Origin: Acidimicrobiia bacterium
Lineage (GTDB): Bacteria > Acidobacteriota > Terriglobia > Bryobacterales > Bryobacteraceae
Length of the DNA: 64,000 bases
Assembly (NCBI GenBank): GCA_016871315.1
Contig: VFZE01000032.1
Span: 1 to 64,000 of the forward strand
Reading direction: 5' to 3'
Shown: positions 32,890-40,711 of the stretch, piece after piece
How positions within the stretch are numbered: the stretch's first letter is position 1
Layout: each line of letters starts with the position of its first letter
Program-made: the position numbers and the translations under genes
Notes under the pieces: model-generated
The model's input: the letters and a program-made list of their open reading frames with translations, nothing else
Databases searched by the model: none
What the model was told of the DNA's origin: nothing

Positions 32890-33800
32890 TGGCCCGCGCC
32901 TCGCTTGCTGTCTTTGCTCTGATGCTGGTTGGCTGCGGCTATGTCGGCGATCCCTTGCCGCCGGCGCTGAACATCCCTCAACCCGTGACGGACCTGGCGG
33001 TACAGCAGCGCGGGGACAAGCTGCTCATTCAGTTCACGATTCCGCCGCTTACGACCGACCGGCTGCCATTGCGAGTTGGTGCGATCGAGTTGCGCGGCGG
33101 TGATCAGACACTGCCGGCGGAGGCGGCGGAGCCGGGCCCGGTTTCGCTGTCTGTTCCCCTGGCGCCGTTTAAGGGGCGCAAGGTCCGGTTTCAGGTTCGT
33201 GTCGCTTCGCACAAGATGAAATGGTCCGATGTGTCGAATCCTGTCGAATTGGAGGTGACGGCTCCTGTTCCGGCGCCCGATACGCTGCGCGCGGAGGCAA
33301 CGGCGGAAGGAGTTCGGCTGAGCTGGTCTTCCAAAGCGGGCCTGGTTCGAGTGGAACGCAGAGGATTGGGAGGCTTCCAGCAAGTTGCTGAGGTGAAACA
33401 GCCGGAGTGGCTTGATAAGGAGACCGTTTTCGGCGAAAGCTACCAATACCGCGTGATGGCGTTGGCGGGAAGGGCTGAAAGCGACTATGCCGGGCCAGTC
33501 GAGATCACTCCGCGCGACACCTTCCCGCCATCGGCGCCCCTGAACGTGACTGCGGTGGAAGGCATCGGCAGCATCGAGCTCACCTGGGACCGAAGTCGGG
33601 AAAGCGATGTAGCCGGATACCGCGTCTATCGCGGCGTGACATCGGACGTGCTTGCTCCGTTCGACGAAATTCGACAGGTGTCGAGCTTCAGCGATAGGGA
33701 AGTGAAGTCCGGCACGGTGTACTTCTACGCGGTGAGCGCTGTGGATCAGGCGGGCAACGAGAGCAAGCCCTCGGAAGCCGTGGAAATCAAGGCGCCGTGA
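32889..33800 (+). CDS. Lipoprotein with fibronectin type III domains
   Basis: A 303-aa product beginning at ATG 32889, which shares its A with the hslU stop codon. A lipobox (LMLVGCGYVGDP) puts the lipidated Cys near residue 17. Two or three FN3 modules follow; the clearest are PAPDTLRAEATAEGVRLSWSS and PPSAPLNVTAVEGIGSIELTW with YRVYRG and YFYAVSAVDQAGNESKPS. It is probably anchored in the outer or inner membrane as a binding surface. Coupling to hslU may be only positional. Confidence 0.8.
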   Translation: MARASLAVFALMLVGCGYVGDPLPPALNIPQPVTDLAVQQRGDKLLIQFTIPPLTTDRLPLRVGAIELRGGDQTLPAEAAEPGPVSLSVPLAPFKGRKVRFQVRVASHKMKWSDVSNPVELEVTAPVPAPDTLRAEATAEGVRLSWSSKAGLVRVERRGLGGFQQVAEVKQPEWLDKETVFGESYQYRVMALAGRAESDYAGPVEITPRDTFPPSAPLNVTAVEGIGSIELTWDRSRESDVAGYRVYRGVTSDVLAPFDEIRQVSSFSDREVKSGTVYFYAVSAVDQAGNESKPSEAVEIKAP

Positions 33801-33823
33801 ACAGGGGCCGCCAACCCCTCTGC

Positions 33824-33829
33824 TATAAT
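33824..33829 (+). promoter_or_regulatory. Likely -10 box of the transaldolase gene
   Basis: A perfect TATAAT lies 31 bp before the ATG of the transaldolase-like gene, within the 60-bp gap after the lipoprotein gene. No good -35 hexamer is seen at the right spacing. Confidence 0.5.
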
Positions 33830-33860
33830 CGCCTTAGAATCGAAAGAGGAACGGCTCAAC

Positions 33861-34523
33861 ATGAAAATCTTTCTCGATACGGCGAACCTTGACGAGTTAC
33901 GCAAGGGCGCGTCCTGGGGGATCCTCGACGGGGTGACAACGAATCCCTCCCTCATCGCAAAGGAAGGCATTCCTTTAGAGGAGCAGATCCGGCGGATCTG
34001 CGACATCGTGGACGGCGATATCAGCGCCGAGGTGGTTGCCACCAAGGCCGATGAAATGATCAAAGAGGCCTATTCGCTGGCCAAACTGCATCCGAACGTG
34101 GTGGTGAAGGTTCCGCTCACCCGCGACGGGATTCAGACGACGGCCAAACTGAGCAAGGAAGGCATCCGGTTCAATGTAACGCTTTGCTTTTCGGCGGGCC
34201 AAGCTCTGCTGGCGGCCAAGGCGGGAGCCTACATCGTCAGCCCGTTCGTCGGGCGGCTGGACGATATCTCGCAAGAGGGCATGACGCTGATTCGCGACAT
34301 CATGACCATCTACGGCAATTACGGGTACCAGACTCAAGTGCTGGCCGCATCGCTGCGCTCGCCGCTGCATGTGGCGCAGGCGGCGCAAGCCGGTGCGCAC
34401 ATCGGCACGCTGCCGTTCAAGGTGCTCGATATGCTGTTCAATCACCCGCTGACCGATAAAGGGCTGGATCAGTTCCTCAAAGACTACACGAAAGTCTTCC
34501 AGGAAACCCCGGTCGCCGGTTAA
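33861..34523 (+). CDS. fsa: Transaldolase / fructose-6-phosphate aldolase family protein
   Basis: A 220-aa class I aldolase of the small transaldolase (TalC/FSA) subfamily. Start [23 protein letters not shown], the Schiff-base Lys83 in [35 protein letters not shown] and [23 protein letters not shown] are all conserved. It either shuttles dihydroxyacetone units in the pentose phosphate pathway or cleaves fructose 6-phosphate; sequence alone cannot separate the two. GAAAGAGGAAC upstream serves as ribosome binding site. Confidence 0.93.
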   Translation: MKIFLDTANLDELRKGASWGILDGVTTNPSLIAKEGIPLEEQIRRICDIVDGDISAEVVATKADEMIKEAYSLAKLHPNVVVKVPLTRDGIQTTAKLSKEGIRFNVTLCFSAGQALLAAKAGAYIVSPFVGRLDDISQEGMTLIRDIMTIYGNYGYQTQVLAASLRSPLHVAQAAQAGAHIGTLPFKVLDMLFNHPLTDKGLDQFLKDYTKVFQETPVAG

Positions 34524-34548
34524 CGGCGGCGGGACAAGGGCCAGGCGA

Positions 34549-34989
34549 GTGTCGATTCTCGAAACCCTTACAGTCAATGAACGGCTCGCTGTTCTGGCCC
34601 TAATCGCGGCCGGGCTTTTCGCCCTCGCCGTGCTTATCATATTCCGCCTGCGGATGACCCCGCTCGAAAAAGAGCGGCGGAGGCGGCTGGCAATCCATAT
34701 GTTCGGACGGATGGGCGACGGCTTGCTGTCGGACGTGCAGGACAACACGTTGTATTATTCCTATTCGGTAAGCGGCGTGGCCTACAGCGCCAGCCAGGAC
34801 ATTACTTATCTGCGCTCCATGGTTCCCCCGGATGTCGAGGTTCTCGTAGGGCCTGTGACGCTGAAGTACATGGTGCGCAATCCGGCCAACTCGATCGTGA
34901 TTTGCGAGGGCTGGTCGGGTCTGCGGGTTCGTCCCGCGGAGTTAACCACATCAACAAAGGAGACAAACCCCAATGAAGCAACTGCTTAA
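34549..34989 (+). CDS. Hypothetical protein with one membrane segment
   Basis: A 146-aa protein starting at GTG 34549, 25 bp after the aldolase gene. A membrane helix (about residues 13-32) is followed by a basic stretch (EKERRRRLAIHMFGR) and a small beta-rich domain (LYYSYSVSGVAYSASQDIT; VEVLVGPVTLKYM). The tail, rich in Thr/Glu/Asn, overlaps the next gene by 17 bp. Such proteins are seen in Acidobacteriota without known function. Confidence 0.65.
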   Translation: MSILETLTVNERLAVLALIAAGLFALAVLIIFRLRMTPLEKERRRRLAIHMFGRMGDGLLSDVQDNTLYYSYSVSGVAYSASQDITYLRSMVPPDVEVLVGPVTLKYMVRNPANSIVICEGWSGLRVRPAELTTSTKETNPNEATA

Positions 34990-35365
34990 CAAGAAGATCG
35001 CGGCCCTGGTTGTGGCCTGCACCATGCTGTTCGGCGTCGGACTGCTGGCGGCGGCGGGCAAATTCGGCAAACCGAAGACCGTCATCCACGTCGTGACGGT
35101 GAAGTGGAAGGAAGGCACGACGCCGGAGCAGATCAAGGCTGCCATTGACGGCGTGGAGAAGCTGGCGGAGAACTACCCCGGAATCACCAACATCTGGCTG
35201 CGCTCGATCAAAGTGCAGGGCGCCGGCTACACGCACGCCTTTGTGATGGAGTTCGAAAGCGAGGATTCGCTGAAGAACTACGCCGGAAGCAAGGCTCAGC
35301 TGGAATGGTACAAGGTGTACGAGCCGATCCGTGGGCAAAGCACTACCCACGACATCACGAACTAG
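34973..35365 (+). CDS. Exported Dabb (stress-responsive A/B barrel) domain protein
   Basis: A 130-aa protein with a signal-like N-terminus (about residues 1-28) and a single Dabb ferredoxin-like domain: VIHVVTVKWKEGTTPEQIKAAIDGVEKL, then YTHAFVMEFESEDSLKNYAGS and WYKVYEPIRGQSTTHDITN. Dabb domains form dimeric barrels and are often stress-induced, usually cytoplasmic, so the apparent export signal is unusual. It is last in the aldolase transcript and is followed by a strong terminator. Confidence 0.85.
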   Translation: MKQLLNKKIAALVVACTMLFGVGLLAAAGKFGKPKTVIHVVTVKWKEGTTPEQIKAAIDGVEKLAENYPGITNIWLRSIKVQGAGYTHAFVMEFESEDSLKNYAGSKAQLEWYKVYEPIRGQSTTHDITN

Positions 35366-35390
35366 ACGGAACTAGGATTTTAAGCCGGAA

Positions 35391-35430
35391 GGCAGACCTT
35401 AGCTGGCAAGGTCTGCCTATTCGTTTATTT
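35391..35430. terminator. Strong hairpin terminator between convergent genes
   Basis: A perfect 10-bp stem (35391-35400 with 35408-35417, ggcagacctt/aaggtctgcc) with a 7-base loop is followed by the T-rich tattcgtttattt. It ends the Dabb transcript on the + strand and, with A/T-rich sequence on the other side (gatttt), may also serve the convergent cold-shock gene. Confidence 0.85.
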
Positions 35431-35440
35431 GGTGGGGATC

Positions 35441-35644
35441 TTAGGCGCGCTGAACGTTTTCTGCTTGCAGTCCCTTGGGGCCCTGCTTTACCTCGAATTC
35501 CACTTCTGCGCCATTATCCAGGCTGCGATAGCCGTTCATGTCGATCGCGCTAAAGTGAACGAACACATCTTCGCCCGTGGACCGCTGGATGAATCCATAG
35601 CCCTTGGCATTATTGAACCACTTCACTACACCCTTTTCTCTCAC
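35441..35644 (-). CDS. csp: Cold-shock domain protein
   Basis: A 67-aa cold-shock protein, an RNA/ssDNA-binding OB fold. RNP1 (KGYGFI) and RNP2 (VFVHF) are both intact, with KWFNNAKG at the start and PKGLQAENV at the end. I choose GTG 35644 because AGGAG lies at the right distance and the family begins near this point; the ATG at 35668 would add a non-family octapeptide. Confidence 0.93.
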   Translation of the reverse strand: MREKGVVKWFNNAKGYGFIQRSTGEDVFVHFSAIDMNGYRSLDNGAEVEFEVKQGPKGLQAENVQRA

Positions 35645-35716
35645 TACTTCTTCTCCTGAACAGTACAAATTACCGCACGGACTGGATCAGCTGGATGTTT
35701 TGGAGAAAACCCCTTA

Positions 35717-35750
35717 ACAAAACAAAAGCCACGGGGGTTCAGCCCGTAGC
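35717..35750 (-). terminator. Rho-independent terminator, minus strand
   Basis: On the minus strand a GC-rich stem (35743-35750 with 35728-35735, 7 of 8 pairs) is followed by the T-rich tract cttttgttttgtt. It is about 140 bp past the stop of the HEAT-like gene at 35889 and upstream of the cold-shock gene, separating the two transcripts. Confidence 0.65.
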
Positions 35751-35888
35751 CCTTATCCTCCCTCGAAACCAGAGACGCATGCGAACTTATTGACAGCTTT
35801 GAAAGCCGCTAGAGCATTCTCTCAGAAGTTTGCCCGGGGGTCAAGGGGGGTGATGGAACCTAGCCGATTGATTCTCAGGAACTTGAGG

Positions 35889-36902
35889 CTAGGGCCGGGC
35901 CTGCTCGGCCATCTTCTTCACCCTGGCCGCGCGGTCCGATGCAAGCCAAGCCTCTTTGATCGCCTCGTCCGTCATGCCCGCCAGCCGTCCCAGGAGTAGG
36001 AACGCCGGCAGCGCATGAGGCAGATGCTTCCAGGAAGCCATCTCCACCAGAGGCTCCAAGCCTCTTGTTTTCATGCGAGTTAACAACTCCGCATCGCGCG
36101 GTTCGGTGAGCGTCACCAGAATCCCCGCTGCGGTCGTGCGGTCCTGCCAGATGAGCGAATGAAGCATCTCGATCAGCCATGTAGGCGAGATCGAGAGCCA
36201 TTTTTCCGGCTTCTTCGCTCCCATCACCGCCAGCGCTCCCAAGGACCGCATGGCATTGTTGCGCACGGTGTCATCGGGATCGCGCAGCGCGTGCTGCAAA
36301 TCGGCCACGACTTGAGGGATCACCCGTGCGTTTTTGGGTGCATAGCCGATCACATAAGCGGCGATGGCGCGGTGCTCCTCATCGAAGGAGTTGCGAATCA
36401 CCTCGCGCAGCTTTTCCAGATGCGTTTCGGCAAGCGGAATAAACCGTTCCTGATGTTTGCGGCAGCCCGCGTTGGCCATGAGGGAGTGGCCTTGGCTCAA
36501 ATCCTCCGCGGTTTCCCCGGCCCGCAGCGCCAGGCCGACGGCGGCGAGGAACTGGACATATTCATCGTGGATTTCCAGCGGCAGCATGGCCGCGCCTTCC
36601 GGCGGCGGGAAGTAGTCGAAGTGAGGCGCGCCCTTTTCCTCGACGCCTACATAGAGGATGGCCTTGCCTTCCTCACAACAAATGGCCTCCAGGCGGGCAT
36701 GGACAATGTTGTTCACCTTTTCCAGCCGCTCCTCGGTTTCCCCCTTGGATCGAGGGAGTTTATCTCCTTCCTTCACTCCCAGGGCCGCGCGCAACTGGTC
36801 GCGGCTGGCCTTCCGGACGCCATAGAAATCGATCAGGCCGATTACGGGCTCCTGGCCCAGCGCGGACAACGCCGCCAGCAGGAGAAGTGCGATTGGTTTC
36901 AA
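35889..36902 (-). CDS. Exported HEAT-like repeat protein with N-terminal POTRA-like segment
   Basis: A 337-aa protein with a signal peptide (KPIALLLLAALSALGQ). Residues about 20-90 look POTRA-like (IGLIDFYGVRKASRDQLRAALGVKEGDKL), a fold typical of outer-membrane assembly proteins. From about 165 on, helical pairs with HEAT character appear (HRAIAAYVIGYAPKNARVIPQVV; DPDDTVRNNAMRSLGALAVMG). Probably a periplasmic interaction protein; no enzymatic motif is seen. Confidence 0.65.
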   Translation of the reverse strand: MKPIALLLLAALSALGQEPVIGLIDFYGVRKASRDQLRAALGVKEGDKLPRSKGETEERLEKVNNIVHARLEAICCEEGKAILYVGVEEKGAPHFDYFPPPEGAAMLPLEIHDEYVQFLAAVGLALRAGETAEDLSQGHSLMANAGCRKHQERFIPLAETHLEKLREVIRNSFDEEHRAIAAYVIGYAPKNARVIPQVVADLQHALRDPDDTVRNNAMRSLGALAVMGAKKPEKWLSISPTWLIEMLHSLIWQDRTTAAGILVTLTEPRDAELLTRMKTRGLEPLVEMASWKHLPHALPAFLLLGRLAGMTDEAIKEAWLASDRAARVKKMAEQARP

Positions 36903-36932
36903 GCTATTCAGACGCGACAGGCACGGCTTCGG

Positions 36933-37346
36933 CTACGACTGTTTTTCCGCTATCGGGCCGATGACCGGCAAGACGATTCTTTCCTTGGTGTAGGTCTTCC
37001 ACATCATGAATAGCCATAGCAGCATACCGGCGATTTGCACCAGCGGGCCGAGGGTGAAGCGGAAGCCGAAGGGAATGAACAGGGCGATCATGAAATGAAC
37101 CAGCAGCCAGGCCACGGTAAGCAGGATGGACTGGTAGGCGTGGAACCGCACGTTCTTGCTCTGGTTGTAGGGCGACCAGGCAAGAAAGATGATGCCGGTG
37201 ATGAACCCGAACAAATAGCAAAGCGCGGCCGCGACGTGATCCTCCAGCGGGGTGTCGCCGGTTTTCGCAGCGGTTGTGGAGCCGGCGCCGCAGCTGCCGC
37301 AAAACGAGCCTTGCATCTCGGCTCCACAGCTTGAGCAGAATGCCAT
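36933..37346 (-). CDS. Zinc-ribbon membrane protein, DUF4870/Tic20-like
   Basis: A 137-aa protein starting at ATG 37346. An N-terminal zinc ribbon (FCSSCGAEMQGSFCGSCGA) is followed by a Tic20-like four-helix membrane core (AALCYLFGFITGIIFLAW, VRFHAYQSILLTVAW, FMIALFIPFGF, AGMLLWLFMMWKTY). Such DUF4870 proteins are widespread and of unknown function. It lies 30 bp ahead of the HEAT-like gene and may be co-transcribed. Confidence 0.8.
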   Translation of the reverse strand: MAFCSSCGAEMQGSFCGSCGAGSTTAAKTGDTPLEDHVAAALCYLFGFITGIIFLAWSPYNQSKNVRFHAYQSILLTVAWLLVHFMIALFIPFGFRFTLGPLVQIAGMLLWLFMMWKTYTKERIVLPVIGPIAEKQS

Positions 37347-37377
37347 GATAACGCTCACTGTATCACGACTGGCGGCC

Positions 37378-40300
37378 CTATCTGACAGCGATGGTGACGG
37401 CGCGGCTTACCAGATCGTCGGCCGTGATGACCAACGGGATGGCGTTGCCGGTGGGCGCGTTCAACGGAACGCGTGCGTTGATCTGATTGAGTCCGGCAAA
37501 GCCCGGGGCCAGACCGGCGAAGCTGACGTTATCGGACTCCACGCCACCGACCGTGACGCGGACGCGTGCACGGGCCAGACGCAGCGGCAGCGTGGTCTGC
37601 TCGCCGTTTGCGATGGGCGGATCCACTTCTCCTAGCCCTTCTGCGTAAATAATCACGAAATCGCCGCGATTGACGGGGTTGGCGGAGTCGGCCAAGGTCC
37701 GGCCATCGACCAAAGTGACGCTGCCCTGTCCTTCCTGATTCGCCATGAAGACAGCGGGCGCATTCGGACGCAGCCGGATCGCGATGGGGTTTGACGGCAG
37801 CGCGCCGTCGCGGCGCAACACCACCGTGTACTGTTCGTCGGTGAGCCGGTAGGGCAGGATGGCGTTCACTTGGCCGGGTCCGGCGAAAAGCAGCCTCGCG
37901 TCGCGCGCATCCAGCGAAGCGGTTGGAAGCACGGCACGAGTGGCGCCGAGCCGGGCGGGGATGGGGAATCCGGCGGCGCTCTGGGTCCCTGTAGAAAGAC
38001 CCGAGCCGAACATCGCGATCATGCCGCCAGGAGCAAGCGGCACGGCCGGCTCGAAACTGGCGACGCTGACAATGCCGCCAGGGGAAAGCACCGGCGCGCC
38101 GGCATCCTCCGCGGCGCCGCCCACCAGCAGGCAGCCGCTTCGGCCGATGGAGTCGCGCGCCTCCAAACGCAACGGGAAGGGGCCGCTGAGCCCGGCCAGC
38201 AGGAGCGGGCCGCGCCAGATTCCGGGTTCGGCGGTTGTAGTCGTGAGCAGCTGCAAACTGCCGGGGCCGAACGATGCCGTGACTTCCCCTGCCAGCAGCG
38301 CCAATCCGTCGTTGCCGCTTACGCGAGCCTCGACATTGAGCACCGATCCGGTGGGAGCAACAAAGCCCGGAGGCACCGTCGTGGAGTTGATGTGCAGATT
38401 CCCGGCGGGACAGGTGGGATCCTCGATGCGGCGGGGCGTGCCGTCGATGGCGGCGGTGCGGCCGGGCCCCGGAGGAACAATGAGCAGCAATTCCACCGTG
38501 TGGACCAGCGGGGAGCCTGCGGCGCGGATCCCGAGCAGCGTGCGGTGCGGACCGGAGGCAAGCCCTGCTGGATTGGCCGAGACGTCAATGGCCGCCGAGC
38601 CGCCCGGCGGAACCGGTGTGCCGGCGCCCAGCCTCGCGCTCCACACACCAGGGTCGCCTTGCACGGAGATCTCGAGCGTCACCGGACCGGTCCCGTTGTT
38701 GCGCACGTTGATGCGCTGGCCCTGCACCGGGGGCACGAAGGTGAGGCCTGACGGGGAAACCGAGATGCGCGGATCCGTCGTGGGAGCTTCCACGGTGAGT
38801 GAGACAACGGCCACGACGGGCGAACCGGCCGAACCTTGCGGTTCGACAATGACGAAACCCGTATGGATGCCGGGAGGCAATCCCGTGAGATTCACCTCGA
38901 CCGGCAACAGCGTGGGATTACCGGGTGTGCTGCTGCCGCTGGACCGGGAAACGCCGAGCCAGCCTGGAAGCCCCGCATCCACCTCAGTCCGTGCGTTCCA
39001 GTTGATGGCGCCGGCTCCCTTGGCGGCGACGAACAAGCTTTGGCGCCCCGGCAAGGGTCCGCCTTGCACGGCATGGAAGGAGAGAACGGAGGGGATGAGA
39101 TCCAGCAGACGGTCGAACCGGCTGACGCCGAGGCCGACGGGTATGAGAATATCCGCGCCCGAAGCGGGGCGGATGCGCAGCCTTGCGCGATAGTCGCCCG
39201 GCGCCAGGTTTGCCGGGTTGAAGTCGATCTGTAGGTTCAACTCGCCGCGCGCCGGGATCTGGCCGCCGGCCGGTGTCACCGCGGCCCAACTTGCGCCGTT
39301 GAGAAGCTCCAGTTGCGCGGTGATCGAGGCTCGTTGCCCGTCGCGGTTGGATACACGTATCAGACGCGAGAAGCGGCCCGAGCCGCGGGGGACAAACTCA
39401 TCCACCACGCGGGGAGCCGCCTCCAGGCCGGTTTCCGGAGTCCCGGAACTCTGCAGCCGCACGGGGATCGTGCGAACCACCGGGCCAAAGGTGACCACTC
39501 CGGCGTCGCTGGCCGGGGCGAGTTCCGGATCGACGGTCACCTCCGCGAGAAACGGAATGCGTCCTGTGCTGGGCGATGCGGTCAGCCACCGGCGGCCCGA
39601 TGTCGTGCTCCCGCGCACTTCTACGGGCTGGCCGGGAACAGTGCCGGTCACGCTGACCAGGCGGGTTTGCCGCCGGCCGCCGGGCGTGATCTGGAACTCC
39701 AGCACCGTGGGGTCGGTGAAGATCTGGCCGAGGACGCGGATCGAGCAGCTCTTCGTGTCCGTATTCCCGGCCGCGTCGGAAACCTCGATGGTGTATTCGA
39801 ACAATCCCGGCAGCGTGGTCACGCCGAAAAGGATACCGGTGGGGGTGAGAAGGACGCCCGGAGGAAGACTGCCTCCGCTGAGCCGCCAGAGAAGCGGTGG
39901 AGTGCCACCGGTGGCGGTGACGTTTTGATTGTAAGGGCCGGGGATGGTCTCTGAAAGCGGACATTGCGGCTGGATGGTGAGCCTCGGCCGGACGCGGATC
40001 TGGAAGATGCGTTGCGATGTTCGCTGCAAGCCGTCGCGCACCTGAATCGTGAATTCAAACACGCCTTGCACCTCCGGCGTGCCGAGCAGGCGGCCGTCGC
40101 CCGCCAGAACAATGCCGCGCGGCAGCACTCCGGCGAGAACGCTCCACACCAGCGGGGGCACGCCGGAACCCTCGAAGAGAAAAACATAAGGGATGCCGAC
40201 CGTGGCATCGGGGATGTTCTGCGTCGTGATGATGAGTCCCGGCTGACCAGGTTGATCGATGATGGTGTGGTTGAATGTCTGGTCGGCTGTTCCGGCTACA

Positions 40301-40593
40301 ACGCCGTCCAGAAACCGGATCAGGCGGACTCTATAAATGAAGATGCCCGCCTGTTGAGGGGTGCCCAGCAGAAGTCCGGCGGCGGAAAGCTGGAGACCGG
40401 GAGGGAGTTGGCCGGCGATGATGGTCCACGTTCCGGTGGTTCCTGCGAACTGGAATTGGTACGGGGAGCCGACGATCCCGTTGGGAACGGCGGTGGTGAA
40501 GATCTGCGGTTCGGTGACTTGCGGCCGCGCCGGGCTGGCCAGTATCAAGAGTCCCAGCAGCACCGATCCGGCCCTTGCAAGGTTAGGAACCAT
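37378..40593 (-). CDS. Giant secreted Ig-like/BACON-like protein with Solibacter C-terminal domain
   Basis: A 1071-aa exported protein. ATG 40593 is preceded by GGAGG and gives a signal peptide (about residues 1-25, SVLLGLLILASPARPQ). Several putative-Ig modules (IVGSPYQFQFAGTTG, LPPGLQLSAAGLLLGTPQQAG repeated with variation) occupy about 30-300, BACON-like beta domains follow, and the last about 230 residues are the TIGR03437 domain (NPVNRGDFVIIYAEGLGEVDPP, FAGLAPGFAGLNQINARVP). The role is probably surface adhesion or glycan binding, but this is not shown. It is divergent from a smaller relative at 40712. Confidence 0.85.
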   Translation of the reverse strand: MVPNLARAGSVLLGLLILASPARPQVTEPQIFTTAVPNGIVGSPYQFQFAGTTGTWTIIAGQLPPGLQLSAAGLLLGTPQQAGIFIYRVRLIRFLDGVVAGTADQTFNHTIIDQPGQPGLIITTQNIPDATVGIPYVFLFEGSGVPPLVWSVLAGVLPRGIVLAGDGRLLGTPEVQGVFEFTIQVRDGLQRTSQRIFQIRVRPRLTIQPQCPLSETIPGPYNQNVTATGGTPPLLWRLSGGSLPPGVLLTPTGILFGVTTLPGLFEYTIEVSDAAGNTDTKSCSIRVLGQIFTDPTVLEFQITPGGRRQTRLVSVTGTVPGQPVEVRGSTTSGRRWLTASPSTGRIPFLAEVTVDPELAPASDAGVVTFGPVVRTIPVRLQSSGTPETGLEAAPRVVDEFVPRGSGRFSRLIRVSNRDGQRASITAQLELLNGASWAAVTPAGGQIPARGELNLQIDFNPANLAPGDYRARLRIRPASGADILIPVGLGVSRFDRLLDLIPSVLSFHAVQGGPLPGRQSLFVAAKGAGAINWNARTEVDAGLPGWLGVSRSSGSSTPGNPTLLPVEVNLTGLPPGIHTGFVIVEPQGSAGSPVVAVVSLTVEAPTTDPRISVSPSGLTFVPPVQGQRINVRNNGTGPVTLEISVQGDPGVWSARLGAGTPVPPGGSAAIDVSANPAGLASGPHRTLLGIRAAGSPLVHTVELLLIVPPGPGRTAAIDGTPRRIEDPTCPAGNLHINSTTVPPGFVAPTGSVLNVEARVSGNDGLALLAGEVTASFGPGSLQLLTTTTAEPGIWRGPLLLAGLSGPFPLRLEARDSIGRSGCLLVGGAAEDAGAPVLSPGGIVSVASFEPAVPLAPGGMIAMFGSGLSTGTQSAAGFPIPARLGATRAVLPTASLDARDARLLFAGPGQVNAILPYRLTDEQYTVVLRRDGALPSNPIAIRLRPNAPAVFMANQEGQGSVTLVDGRTLADSANPVNRGDFVIIYAEGLGEVDPPIANGEQTTLPLRLARARVRVTVGGVESDNVSFAGLAPGFAGLNQINARVPLNAPTGNAIPLVITADDLVSRAVTIAVR

Positions 40594-40711
40594 AAGAATC
40601 CTCCAATGAGCATTATCCGTTAAACGCGGAAGATAGCAAAAATTGCGGTCAGGTTGGCTCATGAAAACCGGCGTCGAGCCGAAGAGCCGCTTCAGGAGCA
40701 CGTGTGCGCCG
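40594..40711. promoter_or_regulatory. Divergent promoter region of the two TIGR03437 proteins
   Basis: The 118-bp gap must hold both promoters, or a shared regulator site, because the two genes start in opposite directions. I see no clear -10/-35 pair; an A/T-rich stretch lies near 40601-40650. Confidence 0.4.
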
